From positions 7,481,001 through 7,545,000 of the forward strand of contig WARS01000010.1 of assembly GCA_008933995.1 (NCBI GenBank): 64,000 nt of DNA, written 5' to 3'. The notes under the pieces are model-generated. The model was not told the DNA's origin. It searched no databases and worked only from the letters and a program-made list of their open reading frames with translations. Within the stretch, counting starts at the first letter, position 1. Every line of letters begins with the position of its first letter. Below, piece after piece: positions 1-14,100 of this stretch. Position numbers and translations under genes: made by a program. The stretch comes from Datnioides undecimradiatus (lineage: Eukaryota; Chordata; Actinopteri; Lobotiformes; Datnioididae).

Positions 1-34
1 CAGAAGGCAGGCACGTGCGCACGCACAGACAAAA

Positions 35-53
35 ACACACACACACACACACA
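35..53. repeat. CA microsatellite
   Basis: Pure dinucleotide tract of about 19 bases at the left edge, in asap1 intron 14. Confidence 0.9.
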
Positions 54-819
54 AGCATTTTCAAAATGTAGTGAACAGATGCGAGCTGGCGATAGGTCAC
101 AGAGTGCATGTTAAGCATGATGAGCTGATGCACAATGACCTCTATAGCTGCTTAATGCTAAAGCTGCAAAGCCATGTCTTATCGAGAGAGATCCTGGGAG
201 AATATCAATTGAGACAGAGTCGTCCCCTTTTTAAACACACCAGAGGGAACAAAGAGGTGACCTCTGGAGTCATTACAATGACCTTTAGACCGTGAAGTTA
301 ATTTTATGCGGCAGGGAAAGAAAACCCCGTCAGAGCTGTGCCTAAAATCTATTGTGATTGAATGGAGAGAAACAACAGGAATCAAAGACGAAACAGAGCT
401 TGAACCCACATCTGGAACACGACTTGCTACTGGAAGCATGTACAAGAGCGGACGCAGCAAGAAGAGTACAGACGTGACAAATTACCTCCCCTCTCTGCAG
501 ATTGCAGGGGTCGACACAGTGTGTGTGACTTATGTAACGACGTGATGTAATGATGTTGTTTCTCAAAGCGTAGAAATGCTTTTTTTTTTTCCCCCCCTTG
601 GAGCGTAAAGTCCTCCTGTCCGTCGGTCGGTCGGACCGCCTGTGAGCTGCTGTGTGTGTTTGTGTTGACGGAGGGGAGTGTGTGAGTAAATGCATGTGTG
701 TGTGTGAGTGTGTTAAGTGTCAGAGGGCCTCAATGTCTATGCCACTCCCGACTGCTGAGTCTTTGGTTCCTAATGCGGGGGAGGATCGGGATCAGGTTGT
801 GTCCTGAATGCTAACAATG

Positions 820-823
<4 letters not shown>

Positions 824-859
<36 letters not shown>
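824..859. repeat. CA microsatellite
   Basis: Uninterrupted CA run of 36 bases in asap1 intron 14, about 300 nt beyond the exon 14 donor. Confidence 0.95.
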
Positions 860-862
<3 letters not shown>

Positions 863-1159
863 GTTTGTTGAAGGCTGCTGGGGGATTTGCAGTGTAGCTT
901 GTTCAGTTACCATCTAACTGAAGGACACCGAGTTCAGGACTGCTGTGACATTGCAAAGGAATCAGAATCGGCGTGTGGCTTTACATACAACATGCAGTTG
1001 AATCAGAAAATGCTGAAGTGAAGGTGTTTGTCTTTTCCGGTAACAAGGTGAGGGGTGACTAAGCAAAAAGCAGCAAGAGGATCTTATATTAATATACAGA
1101 ATATATGGTGCATGTGTATATGTTGCCTCTCTGGCCATAAAATCAGGAGCAGTGCACAC

Positions 1160-1326
1160 CTGCAGCTCCGCAGTCGCAGCAGACTTCGTTGCCTGGCATG
1201 CGCAGTACGTCTTCTATGATGGCTTTAGTCAGGTCCTCTAAACCGTCCTCTCCACCGCTGCTCTGCTCACCACGAAATGCCATGTTCAAAGCCTCCTCCT
1301 TACTGTTGGTCAGCACCGAGATCCAA
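1160..1326 (-). CDS. asap1: asap1 coding exon 14 (end of PH, start of ArfGAP zinc finger)
   Basis: 167 nt encoding [20 protein letters not shown], a linker with [12 protein letters not shown], and [11 protein letters not shown]. The CxxC pair is the first half of the ArfGAP zinc site. The donor gtgtgc is weak but its position and phase 1 agree with the family. The next exon should lie beyond base 1. Confidence 0.93.
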
Positions 1327-4300
1327 CTGCATGAAGGAGCATAAAAAGATGTTTTATTCTTCATGCAATTTTAATGCAAACTTAGAGATTCAATTTATTA
1401 AAGAGGTAAAAACTCCACCAGATATAAAGTGTGGGGGAAGGTAAAAATGAACTGTATAACATTATTGTCTCGAAAGACATGTATGTGAAATAAACTTCAG
1501 CTGCAAAGATGAATGAAGATCTGCTTTCTATAAATACTGAGCTGTAACCATAGCATTGAAACTTTGAAAAGGTAAAACACACACACACACACACACATAC
1601 ACACACACACACAACATTGTGGTCATTGAGAACCATGCAGACAGGAAACGCTGTAGCTGACTGTCAAACATGGCCGCCTGCAGCTTACTACGCTGCACAA
1701 CCTGCCTCACACACATGCACACACAAATGTTTGTGTTTCCATTTCTTCAGAGAACATTAAATTGTTTCCTGGAGACTTACCCTAACACTCATCACTACTT
1801 GCCTAACCCTAAACCTAATCTGAAACCAAGTCGTCACCCTAAAATGTAATCATTTATGTTGCAGGGATTTGGAATTTATTCTAAAAAGTCCCCACAGAAC
1901 ACATCTATGTCCCCACAACGTGAGTGATGCACAGCCACACACAAAAACACACACTGGGCTTTATGAGCCTGACGTCAGTACTTCTTCCATCATTGTCCCT
2001 CTGCAAAGGCAGAGGGCAGACAGGCAGTGGGCGCATAAACCGATGTGTGAGACTGTCAGATTGTTTATCTCTGTATGGGGAAAAAAACAAGATATTTTAA
2101 TCCACAGATGCGTAGGTGCACAGATGCTGAGCAAAGCAGGGGTTTTTTGTTTGCTTATATGATGCGTTATAATCTGCTCCAAGCCTAATTGAGGGGGAGC
2201 GTGATTGCATGAAGCAGGAGCCCTATGGAATACTAAATATTTCATGGAAAATCCCATGCAGACGCTGCTGCTGCAGTTGGAAGTGCGTGACAGGAGCGGC
2301 AGTGAGGAGCAGCACGCTGGATCCCAAAGGACAACATGTACACGGAGATACCGAGTGTTCAAAGCAGCACTGAACCAAGTGACACGGCACCGGCAAGGCA
2401 TCAGAGTGGGAGCGTGCATGTCCCGAACAACGCTGCAGATCAAAGTGTGTTTCAGGAGCATTTTAGTCTAAACAGCTCAAGATTTAGTTTTCTTTCGGTT
2501 TGATTCAACATGTTTCTGAGCAGCTCAATGCTCAGAGGTGTGTCAGAGAAAGAACAGATATTATCCTGCTATAAAAAAAAGTAATATTTGCTTGATATTT
2601 TTATTAGAATTACCCTGAAATAGCATTTCACTTAGATTTACTTCATTTATTAATCCTGTAGTTGCCAGGTGAAAAAAGATATTTGGGGAAACCATCAGCA
2701 GCTTTACAAATATTAGTTATTTCAAACACATTAGCCATTTCAAACACTAGCTATGTTGGCAGAGAGTCTGCCAGTCTAGCTAGATGTTTAATTTGATGGA
2801 GGTGTTTGAGATAATTTAATAAAGCATTTATAGAAATGCTTCTATTATCCTGCGGTGGTTCTGTGCAGGTATGAGCACAGTTCTCTGCCTGCTGGCATGC
2901 ACGTGTGGATGACTGCACTGGAAACAACAGAGTGAGGTTAGAGCGACTTGGACTACTGCAGACCACAGATCCCACTTCTACCCTTGCTACCACCCACTCT
3001 CAACAGTCTCTCTGCTATTCACATAACAAAAAACTTCCTGTCCATGAGTGTGAGAGTGACAAGAAATAACAGCTGTTAACCAACCTGCCAGTAATAAAAA
3101 CTAATCGGTCACACACATGCACATCTAACTCCTTCTCTGGTCAAAATATATTATCTTATAGTGGGACAGGTAAACTCAGAAACCTTTTGTGTTTTCATGA
3201 ATTAAAACCAAGCAGTGCAGGATTGTGTATTTTGTCGCTCTGAGGTACTCACATGACAAACTCTTGCTCATCTTCAGCCTGGAAATGATATGTCCGGTTG
3301 TCTGTGGATTAGAGAAACAAAGACAGTTGGTAAACAAATGTGTGATTTAGAAGCAGCAGTTTACAGTAAACATTTCTAATCATCCCTCTGTCTAAAAATA
3401 GACTGCTCTATGTCAACAAATTTGTGTTCATTGATGTTCATAAGAGGCGGGAATTCCCTAACTGTCTCATATTAACATGTGTATAATGAGGCTGAATGTA
3501 TAGAGCTTACGAGAAATAAGATCGAAGCACTTCCTGTCTTCAGCACTGGGTTTCACCTGGCAGGTGAGCAGGTTGAGTTTGACCGGCTGCCTATTGGACT
3601 GTAAACACAAAACAGATCAATCAGTAAATACATAATCAGCCACAGGAATCTGAATATTCACATAATAAAGCTTCAGAATTCTGTGACTCAGACACAGGCT
3701 GAACTCAAGTCTCCTCTTAAGAGACTGTAATAATGGGCCCAGTTGGCACATGAATACTGAGCATTGTCTCCTGCCAGTGCCCGGGCAGAGGAGGGGGCCA
3801 GGGCACGTGCTAATGAAATGCTAACAGGCTGTGATGAGCCTCAGAGCTCGGCTGGCCTGCTGGCAGCTCGCCATGTCAACTAGAGTCACCTAGAGTTCAG
3901 CTGCCACAAGGGCTGAAGGGAAAAAACAGAAGTTGGGAGTGGCGGTAACCCACCTCCAGACAGGCAGAAATGATTATAAGCTGCCATGTAACAACCACTC
4001 ATTGGAGCAGCGTGGACAGAACAAAGAGAAAACCTTTTATATCACATCTGAGGACAACCACTTCCTCCCAGTGTCGCAGGGAGAAATTATGTTATCATGT
4101 CTGAGGTAGCAGCTGTGTGAAGGTTTAAATCATGCTCACACTCCAAAATTATAAAAAAGAAACAGCAAATGTGACAAATAAGATAGCAGAGACTAACAGA
4201 CGCATCAGTCATTATGCACTGGCAGAGTGAGTCCACCCTGCAATGGAACATCTCAACCAACAAAAACAGCTCATTCATGTTTCTGTGCTAAAACATTTAC

Positions 4301-7300
4301 ATGAATAAAAGAGAGACTGTTATCTAACTGTACAGCTGACTGTAATACACAGATTATCTAGCTGCTGTTGCTAAAAACTAAACCTGAGTTTGTTATGTTT
4401 GTACTATAAGATCTATAACAAGCCTTTATTTGGAATTTTGATCATGTGACAAACACAGTAAATGCTGTTTTTTCATCTAGAACTAACTCCCCATTAACTC
4501 TCTTATTCTATAAGGTATTTATTATTATAATACTTTACTGCAGAATATAACTTAAATTTGAAGATGTTATTTGACTCATAGGACAAATAATTTGGACTTA
4601 CAACAGCTGCAGTGTTATTGTTATTATTTAATGCATTCGTCAAAGTGGCAGCAATTTAATGAGAAAGATCTTCCTCAGGTTGACAAACCGAAACATCAAC
4701 TCTTTATATATGGAAGGTTCATGTGATATGTAACCTGCGATGTGGTAAAAATGTAAATATCTGGCATTTCATTGTTTCCCCTTTAAGATGTTAAATACTC
4801 TGAATATGAATAATATTTTGCTAGTGTAATGTATAAAACAATAAAATTCAGGTATTCAAGTATTTCTGCTTTTTAAAAATATATAGCCAGTATGTCACAT
4901 GTTTGAGCTTCAGTCAGCCTCAGACTAAAAATCTGTGTCTAGGAGACATAAGAGAATGCTCGGTGTAGTTAGCATCTTTGATGTTGTTTATTAGCTCGTT
5001 ACAGTGTCTTCGCATCTTTACAGTCAGCTACATTTTCCTGGGAACTAGCTCATTGGACATAGCAGTATTTGCAAATTTGATTAGCTTTCAAATTTGTAAT
5101 GTACCAGTTCTAGCCTGGCTAGTTTACATTTGACTCTGCACAGACATCTCCTCCTCCACTAGGGGAATGTGGTAACAAGGGGCAAGTGACAAACTCTGTA
5201 TAGATACAAGTCAGCACAGTTGAGTCTAGAAGGTTTTCTTAAAGGAAAACACATCAACAACCTCTGACAATAAGTTGTCCTATGATATCCTCCAAGAGCA
5301 GTCAGGTGAACATGGCCTGTCACTGCTCTGCCACCATTAGCGAAACTTAAATTATGTGCTAAGCTCTTCCGTTCAGAAGGTTTCTTTGTTCGAAGCTCAG
5401 TGGGAGATCATAAGTCACATGGCAGACAGTCTTACAGAATTAATGCAGATTTTCGAATTGAGACGATATCACACCTCACGGTGTGCGGACCTCACAGACC
5501 TCACAGAGGCTCCTGCAGCTGCACGAGAGAGGAGACGACACTACTGTCGTACCAGCATATACAGTAGCGTGCACACTTGTTCTGAGATGAGTCACCAAGG
5601 CGCAGCAGGCGGAGGGGGAGGGGCGGGGGGCCTGGTTGCCATGACAACCCATCTATGTCAATTCCACTCTGGCAGCCTCCAGATTGAGAAAGCCCAACAC
5701 AACCTCCCCACATGATGTTACTCTCTTTGATCCTCACAGTCACTTGTGGGGGTCAGGGAGTTGTGCGCGTGCGCATTTGTCTTGTACTCACAGTGGCATG
5801 AGAGATGGTGAGAATGCCCCCCTTCACTGAGCACTGCCTCCTCTGCCACACCTTCCTCAGCCTGTGAGAGACAAGGGTAGGGGGGCACATTAGAAAAGGA
5901 GGTGTCTTTCTTCTCTGTGTGCATTTTTGAAATTTTAATGCAACATGAATGGTGCTCTGCAGCATTTTTAAATAATGGCTGTGCAAGCAGCTTACCCGTC
6001 ACTCTTCTTCAGCAGGTAGCCTTTCTTCTCACTGCCAAACTCCTTGTTTCCCTGCAGCTGGTGCATGCTGTAGCCACCCTGCTTGCTCTGCGAGTCCTGT
6101 ACAAACCCACATGACACACAAGCGCAAACACAAAACAGCAATGTTTAACAGGAGGTGGACAGAGATGCTGCTGAAGGACATGCAACAGGCACACAAACAC
6201 ACTACAAAGTGATCAAAGTACAGGGTATCTTCAAAAAAAAAAGTGCAGAGTGCTAAATGGAAAATTAGATCTATGAAGCATGCACTGAAAGGCCTCTAAA
6301 GGGCCAAACCACTCTACTGTCAAGCAGGACAGACAGATAGACGCCAGCATGCTCAACATGCACCAGCACTTACTCTTCTAGACTTGATTCCAGACAAGCA
6401 GAAGGCAGAAAGGGGGGGGATAGAGGGGAGAGGTGTGAAAGATCTAGCTCAGGTGCAGGTGGCGGATGTGAAAGAGTGTGTCGACCGAAACAACGACCCT
6501 AAGTGTTTGATATCTGTAGTGCTTACTGTGGGTGGCTTTACAGATCGTGTCATGCAGAACAGCGGACCACGAGTGTGAATGTGTGAATGCTAGGTTACTC
6601 CTACAGCAGGATACTCTCTATGAGAAAAAGTTGGCAGTGTGCGTGTGTGTGTCTGATGGTAATACAGGCAGTGAGTGGCTCTCCACTGAGCAGCCAGTGA
6701 GGCACAACACTGGTCACCAGCAAAGCCTACCACACACTGGCTACCAGCATGGTACAGCACTGGGCACTCGCTCTGTGCTGCAGGAGACAAGCTCCAAACC
6801 TGGTAGTGGCCAGAGTGAGAGGAGGTGTTTTCTAGGAAGTTTTCTAACAGTATATCTGCGCTGGAGCAATATGGCTGCTTTGAATGATTCAGGTCTGTCA
6901 TAGCTGTGTTTTAGTCTTATGAGTTTGGGCTGCCACAAAGTTTAAACTGAACCTGGTGTGTCCGCGTGTGATCTGCCTACCTCCTTCTGGTCCAGCTGGA
7001 GGGAGGACTTGATCAGATCCCGCAGGGCGGTCAGTTGCTTCTTCTCCTCATCCTGAGTTTGTTTGATCTGAGGAGAACAAATGTTAAGTTGAGAAAAAAA
7101 AAAGGAAATGCAGCACTGAGAGGCTACTTGCTGTGTTTACATGGATCCATTTATTGCACCAATAAAAATGCCTAGACTGAAATCAACAATTTGGAAACTT
7201 CCCACTACTTTCTTTGTTGTGAATTTCCTTCTTTCTGTGCTCATGGTTCCTCTGGGAAGATACTTCTCAACATATTTTGCCATTTACACGCCACAAAGAC

Positions 7301-10300
7301 CGAGAAAGGTCACTGGATCACAAAATCAAACAGCTGACAAAGAAAAGGTCAATCGTTCTACTAACAGGTGTTGTCATTTCACCTTCTTGCTTTGTCAAAT
7401 GAAATTTATCAGGAGCACTCAGGGCAGTGTGAGGATCACCATCTTTGGATATAGGAGAGGTTCACTAGTTTTCACATGACTCTGAATCATGACAGTTGCT
7501 GCTGATGTGCCACTGTCTGTTGTACAATAACTGCAGGAGCATTATATTTTGATAAAACTGCTGCCTCAGAAGAAAGCATGGCAGCACTGTAAATGAGAAA
7601 TAGTGGTGAGCAGTCAGTGCAGGCTCATCTTTCTTAAAAGTTTGTCCACGATGGAGCTAAGTGTGAGACAATTTTTCCGATAACGCGACACTTTGATCAA
7701 ATCATTTCTTCCTTCTTGAACTTGAAACACCCTCAAAAAATCCCAATTCAAGGTCCACTCACTAGCTTTTTCCAGAGCTTCGATCACAGCAGTATGAGGA
7801 AACTTTATCCTTGTAAGTGCATCTTAAGATATGATTCTATTTTTTGTCAAATCAGCTTCATTAAATTCATTAAGACAGAAACAAACACAGATGTGCAAAG
7901 GATCAGCTTTGATCCTCTGAAAAATAAAAGCATAAGGCAAAGATGTGAGTATTTACATTGTAGAGATCAGCTGCCAGCTTCTCGATGTACTGCTTCAGCT
8001 TATCTGCCGTCTTCAAGCCATCTTGGAAAAAACTGGAAAACAAAAGGCACATGTGAGTCTCACTGACATTAACATGCACTGCTGTAAGTATGAGACAGGT
8101 GAGTCATTAAGGGGAATTAATACTTTGAAAAATGTCAGGTTTTACACTCTGAAGGTCACCCAGAGAGAGGAGACTGGTGCAGTTTATGTTTAATGTATAG
8201 CTCGGCTTCATCTGGCGCCTTCGGCTCTTGGCACAGAAATGGTAGCTGGCCGCGTCCGCAGCAGATTTGCAGAGGTGCTTAAGATCCTGAAATCCATTAC
8301 AGATCTGTCGGCGGTACGCACCTCGATGCAGCGCTGCAGCAGCAAATCACTACTAATGACCTCGCTCTCTCCACCCCCTGCCCTGCCCAACACCCTCTTC
8401 CTGTTGGAACAAGTCTCTCTCTTCATCAGCTCATCACTTTCTTTGTCATGTCGCTCCTCTGCTTGTTTTCTTTCAGCGTGTGCATCGAGCATCCCACATC
8501 CCTCCTCCCACTCCATCCAGCTGTACATACCCTACTCTGCAGGTACTGAAGGCTTTGCAGAACGTCCAGTTAAAGCTGCAGAGTAGAGAAGAGTCTACCC
8601 AGGTGACTTTTTGCACATTGTGTTGCACCAGAGATAAGAAATGCACGCAGAATAATTTTAACTTTACTTCTCTGTCCTGCCTTTAAGTCTAACACAAGTC
8701 TTTTCAATTATGCTCAGATAGTAGTTTACTGGAAATCCCTTTAATGTTATAGTTTACCTGTTGGCTCACACACCTGCTGTATGGATGGATATGAAGGATT
8801 CCAAATTGTTAAAATAAAAAGAGAGAAGGAAGTGTAAAGAAGGTATGAGAGGAAAATTCAAAACCTGGCCACTCACTTTTGCGCACCTGGTCAACTGTTT
8901 CATAAAGTTATAATAAAAACTGTCAGAAATATAATTGTCTGTCAGACAGTTTGTGGTGGGAGGGGGATTTCAGATGCTTACCAGTGCCTTCATTGCTCTG
9001 TAATTGTGGTTCAGTTTGCTACACCAGCTGCAGGAACGTCCAAACGACTACATTCTGAGTTTACCTTCGGACTCAAAGAAAGTGTTTGAGAGGATTTCTG
9101 CCACTCTGGAGTTTTCTGGAAAAGGGGTCGGCATGCTGATCAGTGTCGCTCTTGCAAGAGTTCATGTTCCCCTGGTTGAACAGATGTGATGCAAAGTTGT
9201 CCCAAAATACGTAATTTGTATGATTCCGACAACAACTAAATCTGAGCTCATCAACCAACGTGCAAAATTAACATAAACCACTGATGCTTTGTTAATATTA
9301 GCAAGACTAAAGCTGGCATCCACATGGAGAGCATGCCCTCAGACCTCACTAACCCCTGATGAGCCTGCATCCCTGGGCTGACAAATTACTGCGCTTAACT
9401 TTTTGAATGAAGTGGTTCAGATGGTCCAAAGGGACACAGTTTGCTTTGTTTCTTTCCGAGCAGTCCCACACTTCCCCCGGCTCTCCATCGATTGCGTTTA
9501 TGTTTCCAATCCATCACCACTGCAGCTTTTCTATCCATCAAGGCCCAGGTTGAACAGATTAATAGGGAAGTACATTGTTTTGGCCCAGTGTTGTGACAGG
9601 ACCTAGCAACGATGAGAGAAAATTTGTCATTCTGTCACTGGCCGCTGTGGAGCTGCGGTTCTGGCACACACAGCGCCCACTTATTTACCCACCCAACCCC
9701 ACAGCTGTCAGAACATATCTGTATGATGACCTGTGCATATTTATGAGAGCTATATATATGACTGTGTGCACCCTCAAGATCCGTGAATCACACAGGAGAC
9801 AGAAAACTGACAGAGCTGCAAAGAGGAAGAGAGACACTCACCCTTTTTCGTTGTCATGTTTTGAAATACGTTTCTTGGTAGGGTGTGACAAACACAACAG
9901 GGAAGCTACACACATTCAATTTCAGGGTAATTAAGGTGGTACTTACTTGCACTGTGCGTGGTAATACTTAATCAGGTTCTGGAGGAGGTCCACTCCTTTC
10001 TTGGTCTTGATCTCATTTACTTTGATCAGGTACTGCAAAGCAAAGAGAGGGGCAGAGTTCAGCCAGGAGTTGAGATTCACTTTAAAGGATTTTTGGGGTT
10101 TAATGAGGTTTAAGACTTCTGCTTTGCCATAGACACTGAAGAGTATGAACACTTTCCATTGTGATAATCACATCTGAGTGCACATGCGCTCTCTGAAGGC
10201 TTTGAAGTAAGAGCCAAGACTGCCTTGATACTGTGGGAGTGGGGACGACAACGATAAACACACTTCTATTACAAGAGAATACCATGCCTCTGCCTTGATC

Positions 10301-11083
10301 TAAATAAAGTTTCAAAAGGATGACACGAAATATTTTACATTAGCATTATAAAAAAGAGAGAATAGCCTCCAGATCGAGCGCTTTGTGGACTGTGAGCTCA
10401 GTCTGGGCGTCTGTAGATTCACAACAAACGAAAGTCTTCAGACAGTGCGTTCCACCAAACAAACGAATAATAGATAATCTGAGCTAATCCCGCAGGGTAC
10501 CAATCTAGGGAGATTTACAAAGAGTCCCAGCTAAAGACCACATTCAGCTCCACAGCAGAATTTTATCTTTTACACAAAAGCTTTCCGAAGCCAACACAGT
10601 TTCAATTTGCTCCGCATGTCACGTGTGTGTGGATGCACGTACGTTAGCACACGCATGAGTGCACATCTATGTGCATATATGTGTGTATGCATGCATGTGT
10701 TGTCCCTTTGTCTGCCTGACAGCGCCCGTTGGATGGGAGATTATCCACATTTTGTCTGAGCCCTGTGTGGGTTTGGCGTTTTGGAGTGCACTGCCACATG
10801 TGCGTGTTTGGGCTCTTTTGTGTGAATGAGCGGCATCGCTCACGCCGCTGTCGCGTCTGAGCAGAACATAATGTGGCCTGCTGAGCGCTGCCTTTCCACA
10901 CTCCTTCGCTGACAGCGTAGGATGAAAAGGGTGAGAGAGTGAGAGCATCCTGTAATCTGGTGATTGAGTAACGTGGCGCAGGGGGGAAGGGGGGGGGGGG
11001 CATGAGAGCGAGAGGGTGCACGCACACACAGAGAAATGAGGTTAAGTGGGATGAACAGATTGTACCACTGACTGCAGCAACTG

Positions 11084-11143
<60 letters not shown>

Positions 11144-14100
11144 CAGCAGCAGCAGGAGCAGCAGTAACAGCAACAGCAGCAACTCTGTCTTTTCCAGCAA
11201 TTACGACTGTTGATTTAGGAAATCTCTGATATTTGTGATGATTATTTTTATAGTTAGACCACTAAAAGACTCTATCTTAAAAATATACATGAATCACATT
11301 GTCCATTAACCTGAGAAAATATTGAACTAATGCTTCACATAAAAGGGAGATATTTAACGTGCAGTAATTATGGGGGAATGGATAGAGCCAGTTTCCATTG
11401 TCCTTTATACACGGCAGTATAAAATACTTTAAAGGCTGAAAGTGACGCCTGTATCCATAAGACATTACTCTACAAATTGACTATGTAATTTGATTGCAGT
11501 TTAACAATGAGTAATGTCAAATAAAGTGAACATTTTCAAAATGCTTCCTCTAGCTACCAGAAAGTCCAGAACCAAAGAATTTGTACTTGACTGTCATTTA
11601 TAAGGGACAAGCATCAAATACTCAACTTTGGGTCAGAGAATCTGCAGCACATTAGACTGAAGAACGCGGACTGATTGGCCAGAGTAGTTGCCAATTCATT
11701 TTCCATTGACTGACAAATCAATTAATTGACTACAATATTTGTTTAAGCTCTTATATCTTGGTAAAACGCAGTCAGTTTTAACTGAGTAACAGCTTATGGC
11801 TAAAGTAACCAGAGAGTAATGTAATGTAATGTTGGCTAACCAAGCTAATTTAAATGCCCAGCAAACCGAGGTTCCTCACATCATCATATGTCCTAATATT
11901 TACAGGTCCACTGGTAAAGATGACCGATCAAACAAGTAGTGCGACGGCTCTGAAGAGGAACAGCAATGAGTCTATAAAAACAAAACCCCAAATGGTTTTT
12001 CTCTTGGCTGGAAACATATATGTACAGAAATCAGTCAATTATGTTCTTATAATAGAGCCCTTAATAGAGTCATCTGACTATTATTCACAGCAAGGCTGGT
12101 TCAGTGACAAGGCCTTTTGTTTTTACCCTGTAGGACCAACAGCGAATGTTCAGAGGGCGCATGTAGTCTTGTGGTAACTCAACAGATCAGCATCATAATG
12201 CAAAGCCCAGTGGATGATCAGAAATGTATGATTCAATCTAGAGTTTACACAGCCACTGAGACAGGAAGCCGGTGCTAATGTAACGTGGGAGCTACAACTC
12301 GTTTTTTGGCATCCTGCATCAACTGGAGGCGAGCTACAAAAATGGATAATGAAGTGACTGTTGAGTCTCCTGGAAGCATGAAAAGATTAAACTGTTTCAG
12401 CTTCAGGTTCAGACGTTAATGTTTCATGTTTACTGCTAACGAGGACACTGATCTGCATGAATGATTTGATTTCCTGCAACGTTTCCATTGAAAAACTGAG
12501 CCGGCTTTTAACAATGGACCAGGGAGGGGGTTTCAAATTGTGAGACAGTGTGACAGGGTTGAGGGGCAGAGGGAGAGACACGGTGCAAAGACACTGCAGG
12601 ATCTGTCTATCTATCTATTTTGTGCACAACACAATTTATATTTATGCACACATTTCCATCAACATCAGCTGTTAGCATGCTAACACTAGCACTTCACTTA
12701 ACGCAGCACCGTTAGCTAGTACAGTGCAGCTAGCTGTGAACTTGTTTCAGTCGGTCGTATTCTATCTGTTGCCCTTGTTTCAATGTTCTCTCTAGAAAAC
12801 ATCATATGGGCCTTCATTAGGCCACACCTGGTCTGCAACAGAATAAGAACGTCTGAACATGAGTGGAAAATGTGGGCAAGGAAACACCTCTGAGTCACTG
12901 CGAGAAGAGGGCAGATCAGCATGGCAGGGCACATAAGGACTGCAGCGAGCTTGGTAGTGAATAATTCACACAACCAACAGCAGTGCAACAGCCATCGGTC
13001 CATTATGTAATTTGAGTAAAAAATCCTTACAGGATAAAACAGTGAACAAGGCGTAGGCGTCGCCGCCCACCACTAGAGAGCTTTTTGGCAAAGCACAGTG
13101 AGCTCTAACAGTTTGTTCTGATTCTCTTGGGCACATAAAGAGCTCACATTTGTTTTACACTTAATTCTAGCTGTCAGATTTCTTTAAGTACAGCCCCTGA
13201 GCATTAATACCGCAGAGAATTCAATCTGTGCCACAACATGCTTAAAACAAGGTACAGAACCAAAAAAACATCTGAAAACAGTTTGAGTCGTCAACAAGGG
13301 GGGTAAAAATATCTAACTTGTTCAGTGTTAAACTCTAAAATCTCATCCACTGACATATAATCATTACAACGACCAGTTTCAGTCCAGTGTTGAGGCAGGC
13401 AGCCAGAAACTGGTGCAACACATACCTTCTTCATGAATTCATGTAGGTAAAAGCTGGATCTTTTGGGACTGCTCTTATCCCTACATGTGGAGCTGCACAA
13501 CTGTTAAAGCTATTCGGCAAATTATTCAAATCTTGCAAGAGAAAAGTCAACTCAGGCTTAAAATCTGGTTTATGTGCAGCTGGTAGAGGAGCTTTTACAT
13601 ACTGTGGGATTTTAATAAGTGGGCGTTCAAACCAAAAATAGCACTGCGTTGGTGTTGCTACAGGTACAAATAAGAAGATGAAATACGATCCATCCAGTTG
13701 AGGTGATGGACCTGTTACATGAAACACTTTGCATGTTTCAGCTGTTTTGTCGAACAACACTGTGGGGTTTTTGCCCTTGTGACAGTGACATGAATGAGGA
13801 AGCTGAAGCTGCTTTGTTTGACCACAACCCAACACAGCATGAATCTGAAGGAGATCTAAAATGAGACAGCAGCATAAATGATTCACACTAAGACAACTGG
13901 ACAGCACACAATGCCGTGTCGTGGGGATTTAACCTGTGGCCTGATTGGTACAGGACCCTGCCAACTGCTTGTGATGGCTTAGCTTCATTTTACGACCTAC
14001 CTCGCACATCTGGAGCTGAAAGAGACGCCGCTCCTTCTCCATCTCCTCGGCAATTTCAGCCCCGGTGATCTCAGTGCGGATCATCCCGTGTTGCTTGGCG

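Larger units (their letters stand above)
1327..5791 (-). other. asap1: asap1 introns 11-13 region
   Basis: Apart from exons 12 and 13, this stretch holds a CA run, the CCCTAA-type repeat and the X-box palindrome. A GC-rich patch at 3,730-3,900 is unexplained. No other gene was seen. Confidence 0.5.
10033..14000 (-). other. asap1: asap1 intron 6 (between exons 6 and 7)
   Basis: 4 kb holding the compound G/CA/CAG tract and MITE-like copy 1. The remaining sequence shows no gene-like signal. Confidence 0.6.

Noticed and set aside
824..859. CRISPR-like direct repeats
   Set aside because: These are simple dinucleotide runs without spacers, in a vertebrate genome.
7141..7479. 112-codon open frame beginning with ATG between asap1 exons 9 and 8
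   Set aside because: Hydrophobic stretch without family similarity, in AT-rich intron on the antisense strand. No supporting signal.
10644..11141. Open frames of 99 to 165 codons rich in Cys-Val
   Set aside because: They are translations of the CA/TG microsatellite and its flanks.
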